A DNA stretch of 64,000 nucleotides from Thiodiazotropha sp040507225 (lineage in GTDB: Bacteria > Pseudomonadota > Gammaproteobacteria > Chromatiales > Chromatiaceae): positions 186,001 through 250,000 of the forward strand of contig JBEVVG010000003.1 of NCBI GenBank assembly GCA_040507225.1. Direction: 5' to 3'. This document shows positions 43,526 to 52,825 of the stretch, in pieces; positions within the stretch are counted from its first letter, which is position 1, and each line of letters starts with the position of its first letter. The translations under genes and the position numbers were made by a program. The notes beneath the pieces are model-generated. The model did not search any database. It was given only the letters and a program-made list of their open reading frames with translations, and was not told the DNA's origin.

Positions 43526-46021
43526 GTGTCCCGATCTGGCGCTTCAGACCGCTGCTTCCACTGTAATCTCCCGATTCCGCCCGATGATGAGGTCGTAGCC
43601 CCGATCGAAGGCGAGGAGCAGCATTTCTGCTGTCTTGGCTGCAAGGCGGTATGCGAGGCTATATACGCGGCGGGCCTGGAAGGTTTCTATGACCGAACCC
43701 CGGACGGGCTGGATCTCGCGCCACCCCCCGAAATTCCCAAGGAACTGGCCCTCTACGACCTGGATGACGTGCAGTCGGAGTTTGTTGGCGAACTGGGTGA
43801 GGAACGGGATATTCATCTGTTGGTGGAAGGCATCCATTGTGCCGCCTGCGTCTGGCTGATCGAACATACCCTGACCCGGATGCCCGGAATCACTTCTGCG
43901 CAGGTCAATTTGTCCGGCAAACGCCTGCACGTCAAATGGCACAATAATGCCGTTTCGCTCTCTCAGATCATCAAGCGCCTGGGTGAAATCGGTTATTCCG
44001 CGGTTCCCTACGATCCCGAAGCGGCGGAAGGCGCTCTGAAGAAGCAGAATCGTCATCTTCTCTACCGGATGGCATTCGCGGCGTTCGGTATGATGAACCT
44101 GATGTGGATCTCGATCGCCCTGTACGCCGGTGCCAACGAAGGGGAATTCCGGCATATGTTTCACTGGATCGGTTTCGCGTTGGCCACCCCGGTATTGCTC
44201 TATTCCGGTTTTCCCTTCTATAAAGGCGCCTGGTCCGGGTTGCGCAATCTGCATCTGGGCATGGACCTGCCCATCGCCATCGGCGCCAGCATCACCTATC
44301 TCTATTCGGTGTACATCACAGTCACGGGCAGCGTCCAGGGAGAGGTGTACTACGACACAGTGGTCAATTTCATGTTCGTGATCCTGGTCGGACGTTACCT
44401 GGAAGCCATGTCCAAGCGTCAGGCCGTTGCCGCCACCCAGCGTCTGCTCGATCTTCAGCCGCGGGTCGCGACGCGTATCGACGCCGACGGTGCTGACAAG
44501 GTTGTACCGATCCGGGCAGTGGCGGTCGGCGATCAGGTGCGGGTCAAACCCGGTGAGCGTCTGCCTGTTGACGGGGTGGTGCTGGAAGGCCAGAGCACCC
44601 TGGACGAATCCATGCTGACCGGTGAGTCACAGCCGGTTCCTAAAACATCCGGGGATCCCGTATCGGCAGGCACCATCAACGGTCACGGGGTACTGGCGAT
44701 CGAGGTAACCGGTTCTCTGAAAAATACCGCTCTGGGACGTATCATCCGATTGGTCGAGGAGGCCCAGGGTTCAAAAGCGCCGATTCAGTGCCTGGCCGAT
44801 CAGATCGTGCCCTGGTTTGTCGCGGTGACGCTGAGTCTGGCCACGCTCACCTTCCTCTACTGGTACTCGACCGATTTTGAAGTCGCGCTGCTGGCCGCGA
44901 CCTCGGTTCTGATCATCACCTGTCCCTGCGCCTTCGGACTGGCCACTCCGATGTCCATCGCGGTCGCCTCAGGCCTGGGGGCAAAGTATGGAATCCTGGT
45001 TAAAAACGGTGAGGTGCTGGAAACACTCTCAACCATCAATCACGTGGTTTTCGACAAAACCGGGACCCTGACCGAAGGGGGATTATCCGTGGTTGCGGTG
45101 CACCTGAAGGGCGAATCCTGGCGGGAGGGTGGGGAGGCTTCCCATGAAATGTCCGTGTTCATGGGCAAACTGGCGGCCATTGAACGCCAATCAGAACATC
45201 CGGTTGCGGCCTCCGTAGTGGACTGGAGTGATCACTATCTCGAAGGCGTGAAGGGTTATCACTGCAGGAGTTTCGAGTATACCCCGGGGCTGGGGATTGT
45301 CGCCGAAGTGGATGAAGAGCGGTTCTGTATCGGAAACGATGCGCTGCTGTCCCGGGAGGGCTGCCAGGGGCTCGAGGCGCATGAGTCTCTGGTCCAGCAA
45401 CTCGATGCTCAGGGCGTGGGATCGTTTCGGGTTGCTGTGAATGGCCGTTGTATTGGCCTGGTGGCGGTCGAGGACCGGATTCGTCCGGATGCCAGGGACT
45501 TGATCTCAGCCTTGAAGGCCGAGGGACTGCAGGTCACTCTGCTGAGTGGCGACCGTCGCCGGGCTGCCGAAGCGATTGCGGAACGTCTCGGTGGCATGGA
45601 GGTGATCGCCGAGGTCATGCCGGAGCAGAAGGACCAGGTGATCCGTCAATTGCAGTCGGATGGTAAACGGGTCGCGATGGTCGGTGATGGGGTGAATGAT
45701 GCGCCGGCGCTGGTACGCGCGGATGTCGGTATTGCCATGGGGTCGGGTACGGATGTTTCCATTGCAAGCGCGGATATTGTCCTGATGAGCAGCGAACTTG
45801 AGCGGGTGCGTCTGGCGATTGCCCTGTCTCGGCGTACTTTACGGACAATCCGGCAAAACATCGGCATTTCCATTACCTACAACATCATCATGGTGCCTCT
45901 GGCCATGAGTGCCATCGTCACGCCACTGGTTGCCGCGATTTCCATGCCGATGAGTTCCCTGGCGGTGATTGGCAATTCGGCGCGCATCCGCACCTTGTTT
46001 CGGGGTGTTCGAGCAGGGTAG
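43526..46021 (+). CDS. ccoI: CcoI/FixI, copper-exporting P1B-type ATPase
   Basis: 831 residues from a GTG. N-terminal Cys-rich domain (CFHCNLPI...HFCCLGC), a heavy-metal-associated domain with CAAC (GIHCAACVWLIEH), eight membrane helices including the CPC motif (TCPCAFGLATP), phosphorylation site DKTGTLTEGG, TGES and the hinge GDGVNDAPAL. It moves Cu for insertion into the CcoN CuB site rather than for detoxification, as the FixI-type N-terminus and the cco neighbours show. Confidence 0.96.
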   Translation: MSRSGASDRCFHCNLPIPPDDEVVAPIEGEEQHFCCLGCKAVCEAIYAAGLEGFYDRTPDGLDLAPPPEIPKELALYDLDDVQSEFVGELGEERDIHLLVEGIHCAACVWLIEHTLTRMPGITSAQVNLSGKRLHVKWHNNAVSLSQIIKRLGEIGYSAVPYDPEAAEGALKKQNRHLLYRMAFAAFGMMNLMWISIALYAGANEGEFRHMFHWIGFALATPVLLYSGFPFYKGAWSGLRNLHLGMDLPIAIGASITYLYSVYITVTGSVQGEVYYDTVVNFMFVILVGRYLEAMSKRQAVAATQRLLDLQPRVATRIDADGADKVVPIRAVAVGDQVRVKPGERLPVDGVVLEGQSTLDESMLTGESQPVPKTSGDPVSAGTINGHGVLAIEVTGSLKNTALGRIIRLVEEAQGSKAPIQCLADQIVPWFVAVTLSLATLTFLYWYSTDFEVALLAATSVLIITCPCAFGLATPMSIAVASGLGAKYGILVKNGEVLETLSTINHVVFDKTGTLTEGGLSVVAVHLKGESWREGGEASHEMSVFMGKLAAIERQSEHPVAASVVDWSDHYLEGVKGYHCRSFEYTPGLGIVAEVDEERFCIGNDALLSREGCQGLEAHESLVQQLDAQGVGSFRVAVNGRCIGLVAVEDRIRPDARDLISALKAEGLQVTLLSGDRRRAAEAIAERLGGMEVIAEVMPEQKDQVIRQLQSDGKRVAMVGDGVNDAPALVRADVGIAMGSGTDVSIASADIVLMSSELERVRLAIALSRRTLRTIRQNIGISITYNIIMVPLAMSAIVTPLVAAISMPMSSLAVIGNSARIRTLFRGVRAG

Positions 46022-46182
46022 GAGCTGACGGGTCAGTGTAAGCAGGACCTGGGATTATCCGCTGGTATTGGTATCCCCTCCTGGATTGGATACCCATTGC
46101 CAGGCGGGACGGTGTACACTGGTGTTGCGCAGGCGCAGGCCGTTATGGGCCGAATTCACAGATTTTCTGACGGAGGACCGGA

Positions 46183-46395
46183 ATGGAGGTGATCTACGGT
46201 TTGATACCGGGAATGATCCTGTTGGGTCTGGCTGCGGTGGCGGTTCTGTTCTGGGCTGCACGCAGTGGTCAGTTCGATGACCTGGAGGGAGAGGCGCATC
46301 GCATCCTCATGGATGACGATGTTTCGAAAGGTCGCAAGAGGAAAACACCCCGGCAGATGATGCCGGACGCTGAGGACCAGGATAAGTCCCACTGA
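46183..46395 (+). CDS. ccoS: CcoS, cbb3 maturation protein
   Basis: 70 residues: one helix (YGLIPGMILLGLAAVAVLFWAA) followed by SGQFDDLEGEAHRILMDDD, the CcoS hallmark. It is needed for cofactor insertion into the oxidase. It follows ccoI by 161 bp, a gap without gene; CGGAGGA precedes the ATG. Confidence 0.93.
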   Translation: MEVIYGLIPGMILLGLAAVAVLFWAARSGQFDDLEGEAHRILMDDDVSKGRKRKTPRQMMPDAEDQDKSH

Positions 46396-46424
46396 TCCGC
46401 GGCCATCCGTCTTGCCTCACATTC

Positions 46425-47117
46425 TCATGGATTGGCCTGCGCCGCTTCGAATTCCCGGTTGTTTCGTTCGATTTGCTGGATCAGCGCATCCACCTGGTTC
46501 AGCGGCATGTACTGCAGCAGTTCCTTCCCTTCCGGGTTGAGTCCGATGCTCAAACCCTTACCGGGATAGACCCATTGGGCGATGCCGGTCTCAGTCTCGA
46601 CGATCTTGTCGGCAGGCTCTCCGAACAGACGCAGGATGAGCGCCTCGTCCAGATTGGCCGCAGGAACGTAGTTGATCAGTTCGATGGGGAGATCGGCGGC
46701 GAGCATCTGGTCTTCTGTACTCAGCGCAATCTTGTGGATGGTGTCCGAGGTGCGACTGATCCGGGAGCCGCGCTCCATCATCTGTGCCAGCAGTGACGGG
46801 TCCGTCTTGAGGGTCAAAATGATATCGGCCCGTAATCCGCTCAGGAAGACCCGTTCGAAATAGGCCTCGAGCGCGGGGACGCCCTCATCACTGACGAAGA
46901 TATTGAGCTTTCCATGATCCTGAAAGGTATCCCGGGCACTCTGCAGCCTGCTTTGGTCCAGGGTCAGGCCAAACACCCGCACCTGCTGCTCAGTAATCTC
47001 GATATCCCACGGGAGCTTAGGGTCGGAGTCCGCCTTGCGGCCTCCCGGTAGCAGGATCGCGAGGGCGACGGCCACCAGAGACAGGGAAACGACCCAGATG
47101 ATAATCTTTTTTTCCAT
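46425..47117 (-). CDS. Membrane-anchored protein of unknown function
   Basis: 230 residues from the ATG at 47117; an upstream extension to 47246 looks non-coding. One N-terminal helix (IIIWVVSLSLVAVALAILL) anchors a soluble, probably periplasmic part with no cysteine. Stretches such as WDIEITEQQVRVFGLTLDQS and IAQWVYPGKGLSIGLNPEGKELLQYM recall small outer-membrane assembly factors but match nothing I can name. It converges on ccoS and diverges from a 47-residue membrane protein. Confidence 0.65.
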   Translation of the reverse strand: MEKKIIIWVVSLSLVAVALAILLPGGRKADSDPKLPWDIEITEQQVRVFGLTLDQSRLQSARDTFQDHGKLNIFVSDEGVPALEAYFERVFLSGLRADIILTLKTDPSLLAQMMERGSRISRTSDTIHKIALSTEDQMLAADLPIELINYVPAANLDEALILRLFGEPADKIVETETGIAQWVYPGKGLSIGLNPEGKELLQYMPLNQVDALIQQIERNNREFEAAQANP

Positions 47118-47325
47118 TACAATCCGATCAGGTTCTGTTGCGACGTTGACGGCAACCCGGTCTGCCCCTGTCTGCAGCGTATTACCGGCGCATTTCATTT
47201 GCGCGGGGTGATATACTTCAGCCAGGTACAGGTTGGGCCTATACACCCGCCAGTATGGCGCGATCCGTCAGCGGGCTATTGTAACCCGGAGCGGCATCGC
47301 TTGATATGGAAGCGAGGATTCTACT

Positions 47326-47469
47326 ATGGGCAACGGTTTGTGGTTTATAACAATTCTCAAGGAACAACCCTGGATCGGTCTGGTTGCCGGTATGGTGTTG
47401 TTCCTGTTGCTTTTCATGTTGAAGAAATGGCTGGTTGCGAAAATGATGGGGAGCCAGGAAGAGAACTGA
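47326..47469 (+). CDS. 47-residue single-helix membrane protein
   Basis: ATG at 47326 with a GAGGAT ribosome site 7 bases before. The product begins MGNGLWFITILKEQPW, has one hydrophobic helix (IGLVAGMVLFLLLFML) and a basic then acidic tail (KKWLVAKMMGSQEEN). Good start signal, clean topology and a stop well before the next gene support it as real. Function unknown. Confidence 0.6.
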   Translation: MGNGLWFITILKEQPWIGLVAGMVLFLLLFMLKKWLVAKMMGSQEEN

Positions 47470-47672
47470 GTGCCGGTTCTCCCTGCTCAGCGCTGGAAAA
47501 TGATGTTTGTGTCCGATGACTGTTGCTCACCGGATGTCGCAACCCGAGCGGGAGTGCCGGGGATTCTTGCTGTGCAGGACACGGGGTTGATAGGGATGCC
47601 GTCAGGTGCGGTGATCTCTTTTTCAACGGCCAACTTAACTGTTTAGTGAAGCTGTCGGGTAATACCTAATTC

Positions 47673-48239
47673 ATGAAATTCGAGATCTCTGACGACTTGG
47701 TGCACAAAGCCAAGATCCCGCATGACATTTTTCTCACCAACCTGATCGGAAACCATATCCTGTGGTTCGTCGCATCACTCGGTGTGGTGCGTTCCTACTG
47801 GCAACCCCTGGCTCTGGTACCCATTATTTCGCTGGTGCTGCTGATCTATACCCTGAGACGGGCTAAGCAGGCCAAACTCAAGGAGCACTGGTTTGTCTCG
47901 GTGCACTGGCAGATCGCGGCTGCACGCAGTCGCCTGTTCATCTACATGCTGCTGGCGGTGATCAGCGTGTGGATCTTCGGCTGGATCGGCTTCACCTACC
48001 TGGGTATGAAAAAGGTCGCGGTCATGGCGATGATCGGTGGCGTGGGGATACTGCCGATCATGGTCAGTGTGTTGATTCTGATTCTCATGGAATCTGACGC
48101 ACTTCATCAGGCGACCCAGCGTCGACTGAGTAAACGGGTGGTGGAGAAATACCCCTACCCGGATGACGTAGTGGTACTGGAATACGAGACAGAGGATGAA
48201 CCCGCCGCGGCAGAAGCGGGGAATACCACAGCACCCTGA
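47673..48239 (+). CDS. Four-helix integral membrane protein, unknown
   Basis: 188 residues with about four membrane helices in two pairs (residues ~25-60 and ~90-140) and an acidic C-terminal tail (VVVLEYETEDEPAAAEAG). Histidines near the first helices (LIGNHILWF, KEHWFVSVHW) are of interest but no haem-binding pattern is clear. Not recognised. It converges on the gene at 48244. Confidence 0.65.
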   Translation: MKFEISDDLVHKAKIPHDIFLTNLIGNHILWFVASLGVVRSYWQPLALVPIISLVLLIYTLRRAKQAKLKEHWFVSVHWQIAAARSRLFIYMLLAVISVWIFGWIGFTYLGMKKVAVMAMIGGVGILPIMVSVLILILMESDALHQATQRRLSKRVVEKYPYPDDVVVLEYETEDEPAAAEAGNTTAP

Positions 48240-48243
48240 CGCA

Positions 48244-48621
48244 TCAGGGCTCGATCGTCAGTAGCGCGGCGGCCACCCGGCGCCCTTCCGACATCAGGAT
48301 GTTATAGGTGCGGCAGGCCGCCGCGGTATCCATGACTTCCAGCCCGATGCGGGCTTCCATTAAAGGGAGAGTCAGGGCCGGAGCAGGAAAATGCTGATTC
48401 GCTCCGGTGCCGAGAATGATGATTTCAGGCGCGAACCCGGCCAGGCGCTGGAAATCTCCGCTCGCCAGTTCGGCAAACCCGGCGTCATGCCAGCGGGGCA
48501 CGACCTGATCCGGCATCACCAGCAGGTTTTCCCGATAGACCACTCCGCTGACGGTGAATTCCCCCCGGTCATAGTGCTGGATGGCGTGGCCGCCACCTGC
48601 TTCATCAAGTATGAATTTCAT
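48244..48621 (-). CDS. Mth938-like domain protein (DUF498)
   Basis: 125 residues fitting the Mth938/NDUFAF3 fold: AIQHYDRGEFTVSGVVYRENLLVMPDQ, the conserved EIIILGTGANQHFP and MDTAAACRTYNILMSEGRRVAAALL. The human relative helps assemble complex I; the bacterial role is unknown. Single gene, divergent from alaC. Confidence 0.87.
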   Translation of the reverse strand: MKFILDEAGGGHAIQHYDRGEFTVSGVVYRENLLVMPDQVVPRWHDAGFAELASGDFQRLAGFAPEIIILGTGANQHFPAPALTLPLMEARIGLEVMDTAAACRTYNILMSEGRRVAAALLTIEP

Positions 48622-48765
48622 ACTTCGACCTTACCCCAATCCCAAGTCACGCAAAACCCCCCGGCCGCGCCCGCCAGGGTGGCGGGGAGCAATCAGGCCA
48701 ATTGATATTTTATAGAGTGTCAGTTAACTTTGTATCTTTTGGTCAGACTAAAAGTCGAGGTATCT

Positions 48766-49971
48766 GTGTCCACGCACGAGATGGAAGATTTCCACAGAAT
48801 CAAGCGCTTGCCGCCCTATGTGTTCGCCATAGTCAACGAACTCAAGGCAGCGGCGCGAGCGCGGGGCGAGGATATCATCGATTTCGGCATGGGAAACCCC
48901 GACCAGCCGACACCCCAGCATATCGTCGACAAATTGTGCGAGGTGGCGAATCGCAAGGATACTCACCGTTACTCGGTCTCCAAGGGCATCCCGCGCCTGC
49001 GCCGGGCCATGAGCAACTGGTACAAGACCCGCTACGACGTGGACCTGGATCCGGACACCCAGGTGATCGCCACGATAGGCTCCAAGGAGGGGCTGGCACA
49101 CCTGGCGCTTGCCTGTATGGGCCCCGGGGATTCGGTGCTGGTTCCGAATCCGGCCTACCCGATTCATCCCTATGGATTCATCATCGCGGGTGCCGATGTT
49201 CGCCACGTTCCGATGATTCCCGGAGTGGATTTCTTCGACGAACTGGTGCGCTCCATCAAGGGCTCCTGGCCGCGACCCAAGATGCTGGTGCTGAATTTTC
49301 CCGGTAATCCCACCACCCAGTGCGTTGAACTGGAGTTTTTCGAGAAAATCGTGGAGATCGCCCGTGAATACAACATCTGGGTGATTCACGACATCGCCTA
49401 TGCGGACATCGTGTTCGACGGTTACGTGGCCCCATCGATCCTCCAGGTGCCGGGGGCGGAGGAGATCGCAGTGGAATTCTTCTCCCTCTCCAAGAGCTAT
49501 AACATGCCCGGCTGGCGGGTGGGATTCATGTGCGGCAACAAGACCCTGGTCGCCGCCCTGGCGCGCATCAAATCCTATCTGGACTACGGTACGTTCACCC
49601 CCATCCAGGTTGCGGCGATTGCAGCCCTGGAAGGTCCGCAGGACGTCGTCAAAGAGATCGCCCACATGTACCAGATGCGCCGGGACGTGCTCTGCGATGG
49701 TTTGAACAATATCGGATGGCGGGTCGAAAAACCCAAGGCCACCATGTTCGTCTGGGCACCGATTCCGGAACCCTACAAATCTCTCGGCTCGCTGGAGTTC
49801 TCGAAAAAACTCCTGAGTGAAGCCAGGGTCGCGGTATCTCCGGGAATCGGCTTCGGAGAACATGGCGATGACCATGTGCGGTTTGGACTCATCGAGAACG
49901 AACACCGGACCCGCCAGGCCGTGCGTGGCATCCGGGACATGTTCCGCAAAGACGGGCTGCTCAATGCCTGA
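48766..49971 (+). CDS. alaC: Alanine/valine-type aminotransferase AlaC
   Basis: 401 residues from a GTG at 48766 with GAGG 6 bases upstream, followed by MEDFHRIKRLPPYVFAIVNELK. Class I PLP fold: DFGMGNPDQPTP, PGNPTTQ and the lysine site SLSKSYNMPGWRVGF. It makes alanine from pyruvate and glutamate. It lies upstream of hom and thrC, where this gene is often placed in gammaproteobacteria; the gap to hom is 330 bp. Confidence 0.88.
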   Translation: MSTHEMEDFHRIKRLPPYVFAIVNELKAAARARGEDIIDFGMGNPDQPTPQHIVDKLCEVANRKDTHRYSVSKGIPRLRRAMSNWYKTRYDVDLDPDTQVIATIGSKEGLAHLALACMGPGDSVLVPNPAYPIHPYGFIIAGADVRHVPMIPGVDFFDELVRSIKGSWPRPKMLVLNFPGNPTTQCVELEFFEKIVEIAREYNIWVIHDIAYADIVFDGYVAPSILQVPGAEEIAVEFFSLSKSYNMPGWRVGFMCGNKTLVAALARIKSYLDYGTFTPIQVAAIAALEGPQDVVKEIAHMYQMRRDVLCDGLNNIGWRVEKPKATMFVWAPIPEPYKSLGSLEFSKKLLSEARVAVSPGIGFGEHGDDHVRFGLIENEHRTRQAVRGIRDMFRKDGLLNA

Positions 49972-50301
49972 GTGTTCCCAGAACGTTTTTCCAGGGCTTG
50001 ATAACACTGATGCGACAGGTTCTGTCGCGTCAGGCGGCGCGTTCCACGAGACTCGCCCACGGGCTGCTGATCGCTTCGCAGCATGGGGCGCGCCTTCGGC
50101 TCGTTCACAGCGAACTGCGGGCAACAGGTGGTGACGGTTTTTCTGGCACAAGCCAACGGGCTGGAGTTGTATTTGCGTCCAGCGGTTTATCATTCGCTCA
50201 AGGTGCGGGACTTCACCGCACTCATTCTGCCTGGCTGGATGAAAATCCTGCCCAGCCGGCTGCTCATCGGATAAGGGTTAACGGGCCCCAGGAGTATCGA
50301 T
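49972..50301 (+). other. Spacer between alaC and hom
   Basis: No gene can be supported. A 63-codon open frame (50083-50274) exists, but its codon pattern, lack of a ribosome site and lack of recognisable sequence argue against it. No clear terminator or leader peptide with Thr/Ile codon runs is seen. Confidence 0.4.
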
Positions 50302-51615
50302 TTGAATCCAGTAAATGTTGGTTTGTTGGGATTGGGCACTGTGGGTGGCGGTACACTCAATGTGCTGACCCGCAATGCGGACGAGATTGCGCGTCGGGCA
50401 GGTCGGGGTATCCGGATCACCCATGCCGCGGCCAAGGCCTTCGATCCGAGCAGGCTGAACGGTCTGGATGCGCTAGAAATAACCGATGATGCCTTCTCCG
50501 TGGTTAATAACCCGGACATCGAGATCGTCATCGAGTTGATTGGTGGTTATTCCCCGGCCCGGGAACTGGTGCTCAAAGCCATTGAGAACGGTAAGCATGT
50601 GGTGACCGCCAACAAGGCGCTGATCGCAATGCACGGTAACGAGATCTTCGAGGCGGCGCAAAAGCACGGGGTTACCGTGGCGTTCGAGGCGGCCGTGGCG
50701 GGAGGCATTCCCATCATCAAGGCGGTTCGTGAAGGATTGGCAGCGAATCGCATCGAGTGGATTGCCGGCATCATCAACGGCACGGGCAATTTCATTCTTA
50801 CCGAAATGCGGGACAAAGGGCGGGAATTTGCCGAAGTGCTCAAAGAGGCTCAGGCTCTGGGATATGCCGAAGCGGATCCAACCTTCGACGTGGAAGGCAT
50901 CGATGCCGCACACAAGCTCACCATTCTCGGATCGATTGCCTTCGGTGTCCCCCTGCAGTTCGAGAAAACCTATACCGAGGGAATCACCAAGATCGAGCCC
51001 CAGGATGTGGTTTACGCCAATGATTTCGGATATCAGATCAAGCACTTGGGTATTACCCGCAAAACCCCGAAGGGTATCGAGATGCGGGTTCACCCCACGA
51101 TGATTCCACGTCGTCGATTGATCGCCAATGTGGACGGGGTCATGAACGCGGTGCTGGTCAAGGGCGACGCGGTGGGTCCCACGCTCTATTACGGCGCCGG
51201 TGCCGGTTCCGAGCCGACCGCCTCGGCGGTGCTTGCGGATGTGGTGGACGTGGTCCGGGCGATGACCAGTGATCCGGAAAACCGGGTGCCCCATCTGGCG
51301 TTCCAGCCAGGGGAACTGTTCGATCTGACGATTCTGCCGATTGAAGAGGTCGAGTCCGCCTACTACCTGCGTATGCAGGTCGATGATCAGACTGGCGTCA
51401 TGGCGCGCATCGCAACGATTCTGGCCGAATCCGGAATCAGCATCGAGGCCATCCAGCAGAAAGAGCCGTCCGAGGGACGGAGCAATGTCACGCTGGTGAT
51501 GCTGACCCACTCGGTACTGGAAAAGAAACTGAACGAGGCCATTGCTGCGATCGAGGCGCTGGACAGTGTGTCCGGCCAGATCATGCGCATCCGCGTGGAA
51601 CGTCTCGACGGATAA
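50302..51615 (+). CDS. hom: Homoserine dehydrogenase
   Basis: 437 residues from a TTG at 50302 with AGGAG about 8 bases upstream. NAD(P) motif VGLLGLGTVGGGT, catalytic region AAVAGGIPIIKAVREGLAANRI and GIINGTGNFILTEM, and a C-terminal ACT domain (QTGVMARIATILAESGISIEAIQQ) for threonine feedback. It reduces aspartate semialdehyde to homoserine. thrC follows by 49 bp. Confidence 0.96.
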   Translation: MNPVNVGLLGLGTVGGGTLNVLTRNADEIARRAGRGIRITHAAAKAFDPSRLNGLDALEITDDAFSVVNNPDIEIVIELIGGYSPARELVLKAIENGKHVVTANKALIAMHGNEIFEAAQKHGVTVAFEAAVAGGIPIIKAVREGLAANRIEWIAGIINGTGNFILTEMRDKGREFAEVLKEAQALGYAEADPTFDVEGIDAAHKLTILGSIAFGVPLQFEKTYTEGITKIEPQDVVYANDFGYQIKHLGITRKTPKGIEMRVHPTMIPRRRLIANVDGVMNAVLVKGDAVGPTLYYGAGAGSEPTASAVLADVVDVVRAMTSDPENRVPHLAFQPGELFDLTILPIEEVESAYYLRMQVDDQTGVMARIATILAESGISIEAIQQKEPSEGRSNVTLVMLTHSVLEKKLNEAIAAIEALDSVSGQIMRIRVERLDG

Positions 51616-51664
51616 TTATCACTCTCACCCTTTGGGTGAAACGCATTTTTTGAGGTTTTCTATC

Positions 51665-52807
51665 ATGCCATTCCGACCCCGCTACACAGGATTGATCGAC
51701 CGCTATCGTGACCGCCTGCCGGTCCATGACGACACCCGTATCATCAGCCTGGGTGAGGGTAACACCCCGCTGATCCGACTCCATAACATCCCCAGTCAAC
51801 TAGGCAAGGACGTGGATATCTACGTCAAATACGAGGGGTTGAATCCCACCGGATCTTTCAAAGACCGGGGGATGACCATGGCGGTGACCAAGGCGGTCGA
51901 AGCGGGCAGCCGGGCAATCATCTGTGCCTCCACAGGCAATACCTCCGCAGCTGCTGCGGCGTATGCCGCACGCGCCGGGATTACTGCATTCGTGGTCATT
52001 CCCGATGGCAAAATCGCGATGGGCAAACTGGCCCAGGCGATGATGTACGGCGCCACAACCATCCAGATTCGTGGCAACTTCGATGACGGCATGCAGCTGG
52101 TCAAGGATGTGGCGGAGCACGCCCCGGTAACCATCGTTAACTCCATCAATCCCTACCGGCTTCAGGGACAGAAGACCGCGGCCTTCGAGATCGTCGAGGA
52201 ACTGGGGCATGCACCAGATTATCACTGTCTTCCGGTCGGCAACGCCGGCAACATCACGGCACACTGGATCGGCTATTGTGAGTACAGCTGCACCGCCGGC
52301 GACCATGTGACGGAAGCCTGTGCCTACTGCGGTGGGCAATGCAAGTTCGCGGGGGGCGCGGTTACCGGCAAGCGGCCGAAGATGGTGGGATACCAGGCGG
52401 CGGGTTCCGCGCCATTCATGCGGGGTGGCCCGGTCAAGGATCCCGAAACCGTGGCGACGGCGATCCGCATCGGTAATCCCCAGTCCTGGAATCAGGCCTG
52501 GAAGGTCCAGGAGGAGTCCGGCGGCTGGTTTGACGAGTGCCGTGACGAAGAGATTCTCGCAGCGCAGAAACTGCTTGCTGAACAGGAAGGGGTGTTTTGC
52601 GAACCGGCTTCCGCCACCTCACTGGCCGGTGCCATGCGCGATATACAGTCCGGCAAAATTCCGCAAGGTTCCAGCATCGTCTGCACCCTGACCGGCAACG
52701 GGCTGAAGGATCCGGATACCGCGATACAGCAGTCCACCTCACCAGTGATCACCATCGATGCTGAACTGGATGCGGTCAAGCGCTCCATACTGGACAACAT
52801 GGCGTAA
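51665..52807 (+). CDS. thrC: Threonine synthase with a five-cysteine insertion
   Basis: 380 residues from the ATG at 51665; upstream frame overlaps hom and is discarded. PLP lysine in NPTGSFKDRGMTMAV and the phosphate loop PVGNAGNI are intact. It converts O-phosphohomoserine to threonine. After GNITAHWIGY there is a Cys-rich segment (C205, C209, C219, C222, C226) before KMVGYQAAGSAPF, where most threonine synthases of this class have a short plain linker. It might bind zinc or an Fe-S cluster. Confidence 0.94.
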   Translation: MPFRPRYTGLIDRYRDRLPVHDDTRIISLGEGNTPLIRLHNIPSQLGKDVDIYVKYEGLNPTGSFKDRGMTMAVTKAVEAGSRAIICASTGNTSAAAAAYAARAGITAFVVIPDGKIAMGKLAQAMMYGATTIQIRGNFDDGMQLVKDVAEHAPVTIVNSINPYRLQGQKTAAFEIVEELGHAPDYHCLPVGNAGNITAHWIGYCEYSCTAGDHVTEACAYCGGQCKFAGGAVTGKRPKMVGYQAAGSAPFMRGGPVKDPETVATAIRIGNPQSWNQAWKVQEESGGWFDECRDEEILAAQKLLAEQEGVFCEPASATSLAGAMRDIQSGKIPQGSSIVCTLTGNGLKDPDTAIQQSTSPVITIDAELDAVKRSILDNMA

Positions 52808-52825
52808 GCCGTTTTCCGACCCGTC

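Noticed and set aside
48748..50193. 481-codon reverse-strand frame opposite alaC
   Set aside because: Antisense shadow of a well-conserved aminotransferase; no domain or ribosome site.
50083..50274. 63-codon frame between alaC and hom
   Set aside because: No ribosome site and no recognisable sequence or topology; overlapping frames are equally open.
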